DNA of 64,000 nucleotides from DATCKG01 sp036562385 (lineage in GTDB: Bacteria > Bacillota > Sulfobacillia > Symbiobacteriales > Symbiobacteriaceae), in NCBI GenBank assembly GCA_036562385.1, contig DATCKG010000045.1, positions 23,241 through 87,240 of the forward strand, written 5' to 3'. Both the position numbers and the translations under genes were made by a program. The notes below the pieces were generated by a model. The model saw nothing but the letters and a program-made list of their open reading frames with translations, was not told where the DNA came from and did no database searches. Below are positions 17,090 through 24,287 of the stretch, piece by piece (positions within the stretch are counted from its first letter, which is position 1; every line of letters begins with the position of its first letter).

Positions 17090-17332
17090 GTGTTGGGAAG
17101 CCGGAGCATCGGGAGGCGGCTGGCCCTGGTGGCCCTTCTGGTCCTGCTGGCGCTGCTCAGGGCCGAGCAGGGTGTCTCGGAAGTGCGAGGGCGGAGCGAT
17201 GCTCCCAGTCGCATATTGCGCTTGCTCCCCACCGGCGACGGCCGGTGGTTCATCTCCTTTCTCGGATGGGAGGGCTGGCTGGATGCCCGGGTGGTATTGG
17301 TTCCCGGGGACCCGGCGCCCGAGAAACAGTAG
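17090..17332 (+). CDS. Small single-pass membrane protein in the yqxA position
   Basis: 80-residue ORF with a basic N-terminus and one hydrophobic segment (RLALVALLVLLALL, about residues 10-23), followed by a soluble tail. GTG start, weak ribosome binding site. It lies 31 bases after spoIIP and is followed directly by a hairpin (17334-17358), so it fits as the last gene of the spoIIP transcript. B. subtilis has the small protein YqxA (DUF3679) at this place; similarity is positional and compositional only. Confidence 0.5.
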   Translation: MLGSRSIGRRLALVALLVLLALLRAEQGVSEVRGRSDAPSRILRLLPTGDGRWFISFLGWEGWLDARVVLVPGDPAPEKQ

Positions 17333-17333
17333 A

Positions 17334-17358
17334 CCCCCGGGTGGCGCTGCATACCCGG
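17334..17358 (+). terminator. Hairpin after the spoIIP unit
   Basis: CCCCCGGGT and ACCCGGGGG form a perfect 9-bp stem with a short loop, followed by CGCTTTG. It closes the spoIIP unit before the convergent xre gene. Confidence 0.6.
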
Positions 17359-17393
17359 GGGCGCTTTGCTGGCTGCGGAACATATGTAACTAC

Positions 17394-18047
17394 TTATGTG
17401 GAGCTACGCAGTTCTTTCTGTTTCATGATCAGCAGATCGATGGCCATGTCCAGCATCTCCGGCTGGATGCCGTTGGTGGCGGCCTTCTTCATCAGATTGA
17501 CATAGGCGCTGATCATTTCCTTGGGGATTCCGTCGCTCTGATCATCCAGGGAACCACAGCGGAACCAGTGGGGGGAGATGCCCGTCACGCGGGACAGGGC
17601 TTCGGCCAGTTTGGTGTTGACTTCTTCCGGCAGTTCGTCACTGGGCCAGCCGTCCAGCAAGGCCTGGAAAGTCTGCAGATCGATGCCGACGCTCTCGGCC
17701 AGCCGGTCCACCGAAAACTCGTTGGGGTATTCCGCCATCAAGAAGTCCAACACCATCTTGATCCGGGTCCGGGGGGAGGCGAAGTAGAGTCGGGACCGCT
17801 CTTCCGGAGGGAGGCGGCGGATCGCAGACTCGAAATCGTGGCGCGGGTCGCGACCGGTCAGCAGGTACTCCATCCGGACGCCGTAGCCATCCGCAATCTT
17901 GCGCAGCGTGCTGTGGAAGCTCGCAGTCACTTCCCCTTTTTCGATGCGCGCGATGGTGGTATGGCTGACACCCGTGCGCATGGCCGCATCCCGCAAGGAC
18001 TCCCCGTGTGCCGCCCGGAGTTTGGCGATCCGTCTTCCTACCTGCAT
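17394..18047 (-). CDS. XRE-family helix-turn-helix regulator
   Basis: 217-residue putative transcriptional regulator. The N-terminal HTH (about residues 4-60) reads SLRDAAMRTGVSHTTIARIE. The C-terminal 120 residues have a second helical segment (FSVDRLAESVGIDLQTFQAL) that resembles another degenerate HTH or dimerisation part. A clean promoter (TTGACC-18-TATAAT) lies upstream, overlapped by a palindrome that could be its own operator. Targets are unknown; it is divergent from lepA. Confidence 0.85.
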   Translation of the reverse strand: MQVGRRIAKLRAAHGESLRDAAMRTGVSHTTIARIEKGEVTASFHSTLRKIADGYGVRMEYLLTGRDPRHDFESAIRRLPPEERSRLYFASPRTRIKMVLDFLMAEYPNEFSVDRLAESVGIDLQTFQALLDGWPSDELPEEVNTKLAEALSRVTGISPHWFRCGSLDDQSDGIPKEMISAYVNLMKKAATNGIQPEMLDMAIDLLIMKQKELRSST

Positions 18048-18082
18048 GATCGCATTCCTCCGTCCCAGATGATCCGTTTGTA

Positions 18083-18112
18083 ATTATAGCCATTAAGGAA
18101 AGTTTCGGTCAA
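18083..18112 (-). promoter_or_regulatory. Promoter of the xre gene
   Basis: On the minus strand: TTGACC (18112-18107), 18-base spacer, TATAAT (18088-18083), 36 bases before the xre start. Confidence 0.7.
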
Positions 18113-18118
18113 TATTGA
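18109..18118. promoter_or_regulatory. Palindrome over the xre -35 box, candidate autoregulatory operator
   Basis: TCAATATTGA is a perfect 10-bp palindrome that overlaps the -35 of the xre promoter. It lies within a wider inverted repeat (TCGGT ... ACCGA). XRE repressors often bind such sites at their own promoters; this is inference. Confidence 0.4.
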
Positions 18119-18258
18119 TAGAACCGACAACGTATAGGTGTATCAAATCACAGGCTAGTCCATCAGAGTTATTATGAATAGTACTTTGGCATCATTGCTG
18201 CATCTGCCCTTGCAGCGGAACCCTGCGGCCCGGGGACGGCTCGCTCTCCGTGCCTTCG

Positions 18259-18288
18259 TTGTAGCGGGAAACGGCTGGATGCTATAAT
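18259..18288 (+). promoter_or_regulatory. Promoter of lepA
   Basis: TTGTAG (18259-18264), 18-base spacer, TATAAT (18283-18288); the start codon is 39 bases downstream of the -10. The segment 18120-18258 shows no ORF. Confidence 0.6.
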
Positions 18289-18326
18289 ATCCTGAAGGCC
18301 GTTCACAGGAGGATCACGGCAAGAGA

Positions 18327-20138
18327 ATGGCAGACCAGAAACATATTCGGAACTTCTGTATCATTGCGCATATTGATCATGGGAAATCGACACTGGCTGA
18401 CCGGTTGATCGAATATACAGGGCTGCTCAGCGACCGGGAGATGGAAGACCAGGTCCTGGACACCATGGAACTGGAGCGGGAGCGGGGGATTACGATCAAG
18501 GCCCAGTCTGTCCGCATGGACTACGTGGCAGACGACGGCGAGCATTATCTTTTGAACCTGATCGATACCCCCGGCCACGTGGACTTTACCTATGAGGTGT
18601 CCCGGGCCCTGGCCGCCTGTGAGGGGGCCCTGCTGGTGGTGGATGCGTCCCAGGGCATCGAGGCCCAGACTCTGGCCAACGTCTACATGGCCCTGGAGCA
18701 TGATCTGGAGATCATCCCCGTGATCAATAAGATCGACCTGCCCAACGCCGACCCGGAAAAGGTGAAGCGGGAGATCGCCGAGGTGATTGGCCTGGACGTC
18801 TCCACAGCCATCTTGGCTTCCGCCAAGACCGGCGCCGGCATCAAGGAGATTCTGGAGGCGGTCTGCACCCTGGTGCCGCCGCCCCAGGGCGATCCCCGGG
18901 CGCCCCTGAAGGCGATGATCTACGACTCCTTCTACGACTCGTACAAGGGCGTCATCACCTATTTCCGGATCTTCGACGGGACCGTGCGCAAGGGCGACCG
19001 CATCCGGCTCATGGCCTCCGGCTGGGAGGGCGTGGTGGATGAGCTTTACGTCTTCCGCCCGTGGCTGACCCCGGTGGAGGAGCTTTCCGCGGGCGAGGTC
19101 GGGGCGCTGGCCGCCACCATCAAGGACGTACGTCAGGTCCGGGTGGGCGACACCATCACCCTGGCGGACAACCCCGCGCGGGAGCCGCTGCCTGGTTACC
19201 GCAAGGCGACGCCCATGGTGTTCACCGGCCTGTACCCGGTGGAGACGAATGACTACAACCGCCTGCGGGAAGCGCTGGAGAAGCTTCAGCTCAATGACGC
19301 CTCCATCAGCTTCGAACCGGAGACTTCCGAGGCGCTGGGATTCGGCTTTCGCTGCGGCTTTTTGGGCCTGCTGCACATGGATGTGGTTCGGGAGCGGCTG
19401 GAGCGGGAGTTCGGGCTGGAATTGATTACGACCGCCCCCAATGTGGTCTACCGGATCAACCTCACCAACGGCCAGCAGCAGATGATTGAAAATCCCGCGG
19501 CCTGGCCCGATCCAACCAAGATCGAATCGGTGGAGGAGCCGGTGGTCAAGGCTACCATCATCACCCCCGCTGAATACGTGGGGCCGCTGATGGAACTCTG
19601 CCAGGACCGGCGGGGTACCTTCCTCAACATGGAGTACCTGAGCCCCCAACGGGTGAGCCTCCATTACAAGCTGCCCCTGGCGGAGATCATGTTTGACTTC
19701 TTTGACCAGCTGAAGAGCCGGTCCCGGGGGTATGCCAGCTTCGATTACGAACTGGCGGGCTACGAGCAAGCCAACATCGTCAAGATGGATATTCTGATCA
19801 ACGGCGAGCCGGTGGACGCCCTTTCCTGCATCGTGCACCGGGAGAAAGCGCAGCGGATCGGTCGGGCACTGGTCAGCAAGCTGCGGAAGCTGATCCCCCG
19901 CCAGCTTTTCGAGGTGCCCATCCAGGCCGCGATCGGCAACAAGATCATCGCCCGGGAGAACATTCCCGCGCTCCGGAAGGACGTGCTGGCCAAGTGCTAC
20001 GGCGGCGACGTCACCCGGAAGCGGAAGTTGCTGGAGAAGCAGAAGGAAGGCAAGAAGCGGATGAAGGCAGTGGGGTCCGTGGAGGTTCCCCAGGAGGCCT
20101 TCATGGCGGTGCTTTCCACCAGCGAGGAAGAGGACTAG
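18327..20138 (+). CDS. lepA: Elongation factor 4 (LepA)
   Basis: Ribosome back-translocase GTPase of 603 residues, the family length. G1 is AHIDHGKSTLADR, G3 DTPGHVDF, G4 NKIDLP; the C-terminal LepA-specific domain is complete (GGDVTRKRKLLEKQKEGKKR near the end). AGGAGG lies 15 bases before ATG, slightly far. Start of the lepA-hemW-hrcA gene order common in Firmicutes. Confidence 0.98.
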   Translation: MADQKHIRNFCIIAHIDHGKSTLADRLIEYTGLLSDREMEDQVLDTMELERERGITIKAQSVRMDYVADDGEHYLLNLIDTPGHVDFTYEVSRALAACEGALLVVDASQGIEAQTLANVYMALEHDLEIIPVINKIDLPNADPEKVKREIAEVIGLDVSTAILASAKTGAGIKEILEAVCTLVPPPQGDPRAPLKAMIYDSFYDSYKGVITYFRIFDGTVRKGDRIRLMASGWEGVVDELYVFRPWLTPVEELSAGEVGALAATIKDVRQVRVGDTITLADNPAREPLPGYRKATPMVFTGLYPVETNDYNRLREALEKLQLNDASISFEPETSEALGFGFRCGFLGLLHMDVVRERLEREFGLELITTAPNVVYRINLTNGQQQMIENPAAWPDPTKIESVEEPVVKATIITPAEYVGPLMELCQDRRGTFLNMEYLSPQRVSLHYKLPLAEIMFDFFDQLKSRSRGYASFDYELAGYEQANIVKMDILINGEPVDALSCIVHREKAQRIGRALVSKLRKLIPRQLFEVPIQAAIGNKIIARENIPALRKDVLAKCYGGDVTRKRKLLEKQKEGKKRMKAVGSVEVPQEAFMAVLSTSEEED

Positions 20139-20215
20139 CAGGTGTGGCGGCCGGCCCTGCGGGGTCGGCTTTCCCGTTGGCGGCGCCTGTCTGGCCGGAA
20201 GGAGGCAGGTGTTGG

Positions 20216-21472
20216 GTGGGCATCGCCCTCTACCTTCACATTCCGTTCTGTATCCAGAAGTGCCGGTATTGTGATTTCAACAGCTATGCCGGCTACGGGC
20301 CGGAGGAGCAGCAGCGGTACGTCGACGCCCTGCTGCGGGAAATGGCCCTCTGGGCAGCCCGGCCGGAGATGGCGGGGACGCCGGTCTCCACCCTCTATAT
20401 TGGAGGCGGCACGCCCACGGCGCTGGACGGCGCCTTGCTGGAGCGGCTCATCCGGGCGGTAGGGGAGTACTTCGCCCTGGAGCCCGGGGCGGAAGTGACC
20501 CTGGAGGCCAACCCGGGAACGGTGGACATCCAGGGGGAGAAGCTCCACAGGGCCTTTGCGGCGGGGGCCAATCGGATCTCCTTCGGGGTGCAGGCCCGGC
20601 AGGAGTATCTGCTGCGGCGGCTGGGCCGGATCCACACCGCCGCGGAGGTGGAGAAGGCGGTGGCTGCAGCCCGGGAAGCCGGCTTTACCAACATCAACCT
20701 GGATTTGATGTACGGGCTTCCGGAGCAAACCCCCGCTGAGTTTCGCGAGACACTGCACTGGGCCCTGTCCCTGGAGCCCACCCACATCAGCGCCTACAGC
20801 CTGATCGTGGAGGAGGGCACTCCCTTTTTCGCCGCGCAGCAGGCCGGGCGATTGCCCCTGCCGCCGGAGGAGGCGGAGGAGGAGATGGCCGCCGATGCCG
20901 TCCGGATCCTCGGGGCCGCCGGATTGGAGCAGTACGAGGTGTCCAACTTCGCCCGGCCAGGCTTTCGGTGCCGGCACAACCTGGTGTACTGGCGCAATGA
21001 GCCCTACCTGGGCCTGGGGTGCGGCGCCCATTCCTTCCTGACGTTACAGGCGCCCCTGGATAACCTGGGTCCCGCCGGCCCCCATCTCAGCGCCTCCCGG
21101 GTTCAGGGAGACAGCCACGTGGCCACGGCACCGGGCCGGCCGGGGGATCACTACCGCTTCTGGAATCTGCGCACGCCGGCGGCCTATCAGGCGGCCCTGG
21201 AGGCGGGGCGCCTGCCGGTGGAGGCCGGCGAGGCGCTGGATGAGGCCGGAGAGATGGCGGAGACCATGATCATGGGCCTGCGCATGGTGGAAGGAGTAAG
21301 TGAAGCCCGCTTCGCTGCCCGCTTCGGCCGGTCGGTGACCAGCGTCTACGGCCAGGTATTGGAGCGCCTGGAGCGGCAGGGGTTGCTCGTGCGCCAGGAT
21401 GGCGCGGTACGGCTGACGCCCCGGGGCATGCGCCTGGGCAACCGCGTCTGGATGGAGTTTCTGCCTGACTGA
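20216..21472 (+). CDS. hemW: Radical SAM heme chaperone HemW
   Basis: 418-residue radical SAM protein formerly called HemN-like; it binds heme and a 4Fe-4S cluster through CIQKCRYCDF (CxxxCxxC, about residues 12-21). It lacks the extra N-terminal segment of true coproporphyrinogen dehydrogenase HemN. IGGGTPTAL and YGLPEQTPAEF motifs follow. GTG 20216 is chosen because GGAAGGAGG lies 9-17 bases upstream and the protein then begins GIALYLHIPFC as in homologues; the longer frame from 19994 overlaps lepA. Confidence 0.94.
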   Translation: MGIALYLHIPFCIQKCRYCDFNSYAGYGPEEQQRYVDALLREMALWAARPEMAGTPVSTLYIGGGTPTALDGALLERLIRAVGEYFALEPGAEVTLEANPGTVDIQGEKLHRAFAAGANRISFGVQARQEYLLRRLGRIHTAAEVEKAVAAAREAGFTNINLDLMYGLPEQTPAEFRETLHWALSLEPTHISAYSLIVEEGTPFFAAQQAGRLPLPPEEAEEEMAADAVRILGAAGLEQYEVSNFARPGFRCRHNLVYWRNEPYLGLGCGAHSFLTLQAPLDNLGPAGPHLSASRVQGDSHVATAPGRPGDHYRFWNLRTPAAYQAALEAGRLPVEAGEALDEAGEMAETMIMGLRMVEGVSEARFAARFGRSVTSVYGQVLERLERQGLLVRQDGAVRLTPRGMRLGNRVWMEFLPD

Positions 21473-21574
21473 GGTGGCTCGTCCCGGGGAACGATTCGGC
21501 CCGGAAAAACGTCCAAAATGACGAAGTGTGTTCCATCATTACATGAAACTTTTCGGGAAGGCGGTCATATAGGC

Positions 21575-22237
21575 GTGGAAGTCGAAATCAAACTGAACGT
21601 CAAGCCGGCCATCGAGGGCGGCCCGGTGATGCTGTTCACCAAGCTGACCATGCAGCCGAGCCTGGCAGGGTATCCCATGGGGCCCATTTCAAAATACGAG
21701 ATTCACGATCTGTACTTCGATACCCCGGACGGTGCCCTGGCCAAGGCCGGTGCCGGCCTGCGGTGCCGGGTGGTCAACGGTGGTGCGTGGGTCACCCTGA
21801 AGGTGAACCATTACCAGAACGGCGCGCTCACCAGCCGGGAGGAATTTGAGGAGCCCCTGTACCAGGACCGCCTGGACTGGGTGCTGTCCCATATCCGGCA
21901 GTACGTGGGTGACGGGCCCTTTCCGGCGGAGGACTTTGCAGCCGGGCGCCCCTGCGGTGGGCTGATTCCGGTGCTGCGGGTGGGGACCGCACGTCTGAGC
22001 CGGCCTGTGGGGGATGTGGCCGAGCTGTCCCTGGACATGGTCGAGTACCCCGGGGTGTCCACCCATCCGTACTTCGACATCGAGGTGGAGGCCAAGGCCG
22101 GCCCCATGGGCGAACTGGCGGTGCGGCAGATTGAGGAGGCCCTGTATCAGCTTGCCGGCGGTTATCTGGCTCCTGCCAGGGAATCGAAGCTGGAGCGGGG
22201 ACTCCGTCTCAAGGCCAAGGTACGGCGGCAGGCGTGA
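21575..22237 (+). CDS. CYTH-domain protein
   Basis: 220-residue protein with the CYTH signature ExExK at residues 2-6 (EVEIK) and further charged residues in beta strands, for example LRCRV and VTLKV. The fold is a tunnel that binds triphosphates with metal ions; members include thiamine triphosphatase, class IV adenylate cyclase and tripolyphosphatase. The activity here is not readable. GTG 21575 gives the normal start right before the motif, with GGGAAGGCGG upstream. It lies between hemW and hrcA with its own terminator-like hairpin after it. Confidence 0.75.
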   Translation: MEVEIKLNVKPAIEGGPVMLFTKLTMQPSLAGYPMGPISKYEIHDLYFDTPDGALAKAGAGLRCRVVNGGAWVTLKVNHYQNGALTSREEFEEPLYQDRLDWVLSHIRQYVGDGPFPAEDFAAGRPCGGLIPVLRVGTARLSRPVGDVAELSLDMVEYPGVSTHPYFDIEVEAKAGPMGELAVRQIEEALYQLAGGYLAPARESKLERGLRLKAKVRRQA

Positions 22238-22245
22238 GCATGTTC

Positions 22246-22270
22246 AGGCGACCCGCAGCGCGGGTCGCCT
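22246..22270 (+). terminator. Hairpin after the CYTH gene
   Basis: AGGCGACCCGC (22246-22256) pairs with GCGGGTCGCCT (22260-22270), an 11-bp stem with a 3-base loop. Only a short TT follows, so it may act as a weak terminator. Confidence 0.55.
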
Positions 22271-22319
22271 TCCCGTATGCAGCCCTGCATGGCGGCAGCT
22301 TGCCCACCGGGGGGCCTGC

Positions 22320-22348
22320 TTGACGGTAAAGAGACTGAATGCTATGTT
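22320..22348 (+). promoter_or_regulatory. Promoter of hrcA
   Basis: TTGACG (22320-22325), 17-base spacer, TATGTT (22343-22348). The degenerate CIRCE begins 13 bases downstream of the -10, near the expected transcript start. Confidence 0.65.
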
Positions 22349-22360
22349 CAAGAGCGGAGG

Positions 22361-22387
22361 GTGGCACTCACGGAGAGCCAGTGCTAA
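22361..22387. promoter_or_regulatory. Degenerate CIRCE operator upstream of hrcA
   Basis: GTGGCACTC - 9 bases - CAGTGCTAA compared with the CIRCE consensus TTAGCACTC - 9 - GAGTGCTAA: three mismatches in 18 positions and the exact 9-base spacer. It lies between the hrcA promoter and its start, consistent with weaker autoregulation by HrcA. Confidence 0.75.
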
Positions 22388-22415
22388 CAGCGGGAGCCGC
22401 CGGAGGTGATCGCCG

Positions 22416-23450
22416 ATGCTGGACGAACGCAAAAGCCGGGTGTTGCAGGCTATCGTCGAAGACTACGTGGCTACTGCGGAGCCCGTGGGTTCCCGCACCA
22501 TTGCCCGGAAGTACAGTCTCGGCGTAAGCCCCGCAACAATCCGCAACGAGATGGCTGATCTGGAAGAGATGGGATATCTCGAACAGCCCCACACCTCCGC
22601 TGGCCGTATACCCTCGGATCTGGGGTACCGGTACTACGTGGACTGCCTCATGGAAACCCCTGAAGTGGATCCGGCCGACGCCGAACTGATCCGGCGGACC
22701 TTCGAACGGAAGATCCGTGAGGTCGACGTGCTCATCCGGGAAACCGCAAGGCTCCTTTCGGAGACCACCCATCTGACGGCCGTGGTGGTAGGCCCTCAGC
22801 TTTCCAAGGCGCACTTCCGGGAACTCCGTTTCATTCCGCTGGACGACCGCAGGGCGGTTCTTATTTATATCACCGACAGCGGCTTCGTGGAGAACCACGT
22901 GGTGGAGCTGCCGGTGGAAATCACCATGCTGGAGTTGGAGCGGGTGGCGGAGATCCTGAACCAGCAGCTCCGGGGCCAGCCGGTGGAGAGCCTCTCCCGC
23001 ACGGCGCTGCGTATCGTTCAGGATGAGCTGAAGCGGTACGGCGCGTTGCTGGAGCAGACGCTGGAGTTCCTCAAGGAGAACCTGGAGCCTGGTGAAAAGC
23101 GCCGCCTCTATCTGGGCGGTACCACCAACATCCTGAATCAGCCGGAGTTCCGGAATGTCGACAAACTCCGGTCGCTCCTGAGCGTTCTGGAGAACGATGA
23201 ACTGGTGGCCGAATTGTTGGAGGCCACCGAGCCCGACAGTGACAAGCCCACGATCCAGATCGGCGAGGAGATCAAGATTCGGGAGATGGCCGATTGCAGC
23301 GTGGTTTCCGCCTATTACACCCTCGGCAACGAGGTAATTGGCCGCGTGGGCATCATCGGTCCCAAGCGGATGGAGTATGGCCGGGTGGTGGGCATTATGG
23401 AGGCGGTAACCCGGCAACTGGCTCTGGCGACCAGCCGGTATCGGTTCTAG
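22416..23450 (+). CDS. hrcA: Heat-inducible transcription repressor HrcA
   Basis: 344-residue repressor that binds CIRCE; GroE stabilises it in other Firmicutes. It has an N-terminal winged helix (SRTIARKYSLGVSPATIRNEM, about residues 28-46) and the family signature MADLEEMGYLEQPHTSAGRIP; the C-terminal part is a GAF-like dimerisation domain. GGAGGTG precedes ATG. It controls itself (degenerate site) and the grpE-dnaK operon (perfect site). Confidence 0.97.
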   Translation: MLDERKSRVLQAIVEDYVATAEPVGSRTIARKYSLGVSPATIRNEMADLEEMGYLEQPHTSAGRIPSDLGYRYYVDCLMETPEVDPADAELIRRTFERKIREVDVLIRETARLLSETTHLTAVVVGPQLSKAHFRELRFIPLDDRRAVLIYITDSGFVENHVVELPVEITMLELERVAEILNQQLRGQPVESLSRTALRIVQDELKRYGALLEQTLEFLKENLEPGEKRRLYLGGTTNILNQPEFRNVDKLRSLLSVLENDELVAELLEATEPDSDKPTIQIGEEIKIREMADCSVVSAYYTLGNEVIGRVGIIGPKRMEYGRVVGIMEAVTRQLALATSRYRF

Positions 23451-23545
23451 CAGGATCAAGGGGGGTACGTAGGCGTTCCTGCCCTTTCTTTTTTTCTGTT
23501 TCTTCCGGAGAATACCAAAAGGGCTGGGTGCCGAAGTGACTTCTC

Positions 23546-23574
23546 TTGACAGGGACCGGGCCCGGTGCTATTGT
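23546..23574 (+). promoter_or_regulatory. Promoter of the grpE-dnaK-dnaJ operon
   Basis: Consensus TTGACA (23546-23551), 17-base spacer, TATTGT (23569-23574), with CIRCE starting 15 bases downstream. Confidence 0.85.
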
Positions 23575-23588
23575 CATGTATGGATGCG

Positions 23589-23615
23589 TTAGCACTCGTT
23601 GCCACCGAGTGCTAA
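23589..23615. promoter_or_regulatory. Perfect CIRCE operator
   Basis: TTAGCACTC - GTTGCCACC - GAGTGCTAA, an exact match to the HrcA-binding consensus with a 9-base spacer. It lies just after the grpE promoter and before the ribosome binding site. Confidence 0.97.
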
Positions 23616-23634
23616 CAAGAACGAGAGGTGACCG

Positions 23635-24246
23635 GTGCTGATGACGGAAGAGACCAAGAAGCCGGAACCCGATCACGTGACCGAAGCGGAGCAAGGTCAG
23701 GCAGCGGCACAGGAAGCTCCTGCACCGGAGGGTGCCGCTGCGCAGGAGGGGCCGCCACAGCCTGAGCAGCCCGACTGGGAAGCAGAAGCGAAGCGGCTGC
23801 AGGCGGAGGTAGCGGACCTCACCAACCGGCTTCTGCGGGCCAGGGCGGATTTCGAGAACTATCGTCGCCGCATGCAACGGGAGCTGGAGGAGCGTACCAT
23901 TTACGCGAACCAGCGCCTGATCTTGGACCTCTTACCCGTGCTGGATAATCTGGACCGGGCTCTGGCTACGCCCCCGACTCCGGGAGACGAGCGGCTGCGG
24001 CAGGGGGTGGAGCTAACGGCCCGGTCTTTCCGGGAAATTCTGGCCAAGGAAGGACTTACTCCCATCGAGGCGGTTGGACAGCCCTTTGACCCGAATCTCC
24101 ATGAGGCTCTGGCGACGGTGGAATCGGCGGAGTATCCCGAGGGAACAGTGGTATCAGAATTTCTGAAGGGATATAAGCTAGGAGATCGGGTCATCCGCCC
24201 GAGCAAGGTGCAGGTAAGCAAGGGTGCACCAGCGCAGTCCGAGTGA
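23635..24246 (+). CDS. grpE: Nucleotide exchange factor GrpE
   Basis: 203-residue DnaK cochaperone that releases ADP. The N-terminal 45 residues are acidic, Ala/Glu/Pro-rich and disordered; a coiled coil follows (about 45-95, including RLLRARADFENYRRRMQRE), then the beta-wing domain ending in YKLGDRVIRPSKVQVSKG. GTG 23635 or ATG 23641 can be the start; GAGAGGTG fits the GTG better. First gene of the CIRCE-controlled operon. Confidence 0.96.
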   Translation: MLMTEETKKPEPDHVTEAEQGQAAAQEAPAPEGAAAQEGPPQPEQPDWEAEAKRLQAEVADLTNRLLRARADFENYRRRMQRELEERTIYANQRLILDLLPVLDNLDRALATPPTPGDERLRQGVELTARSFREILAKEGLTPIEAVGQPFDPNLHEALATVESAEYPEGTVVSEFLKGYKLGDRVIRPSKVQVSKGAPAQSE

Positions 24247-24287
24247 ACTGTGACACCCAATCGAGGTATAAGGAGGACTCTACTTAG

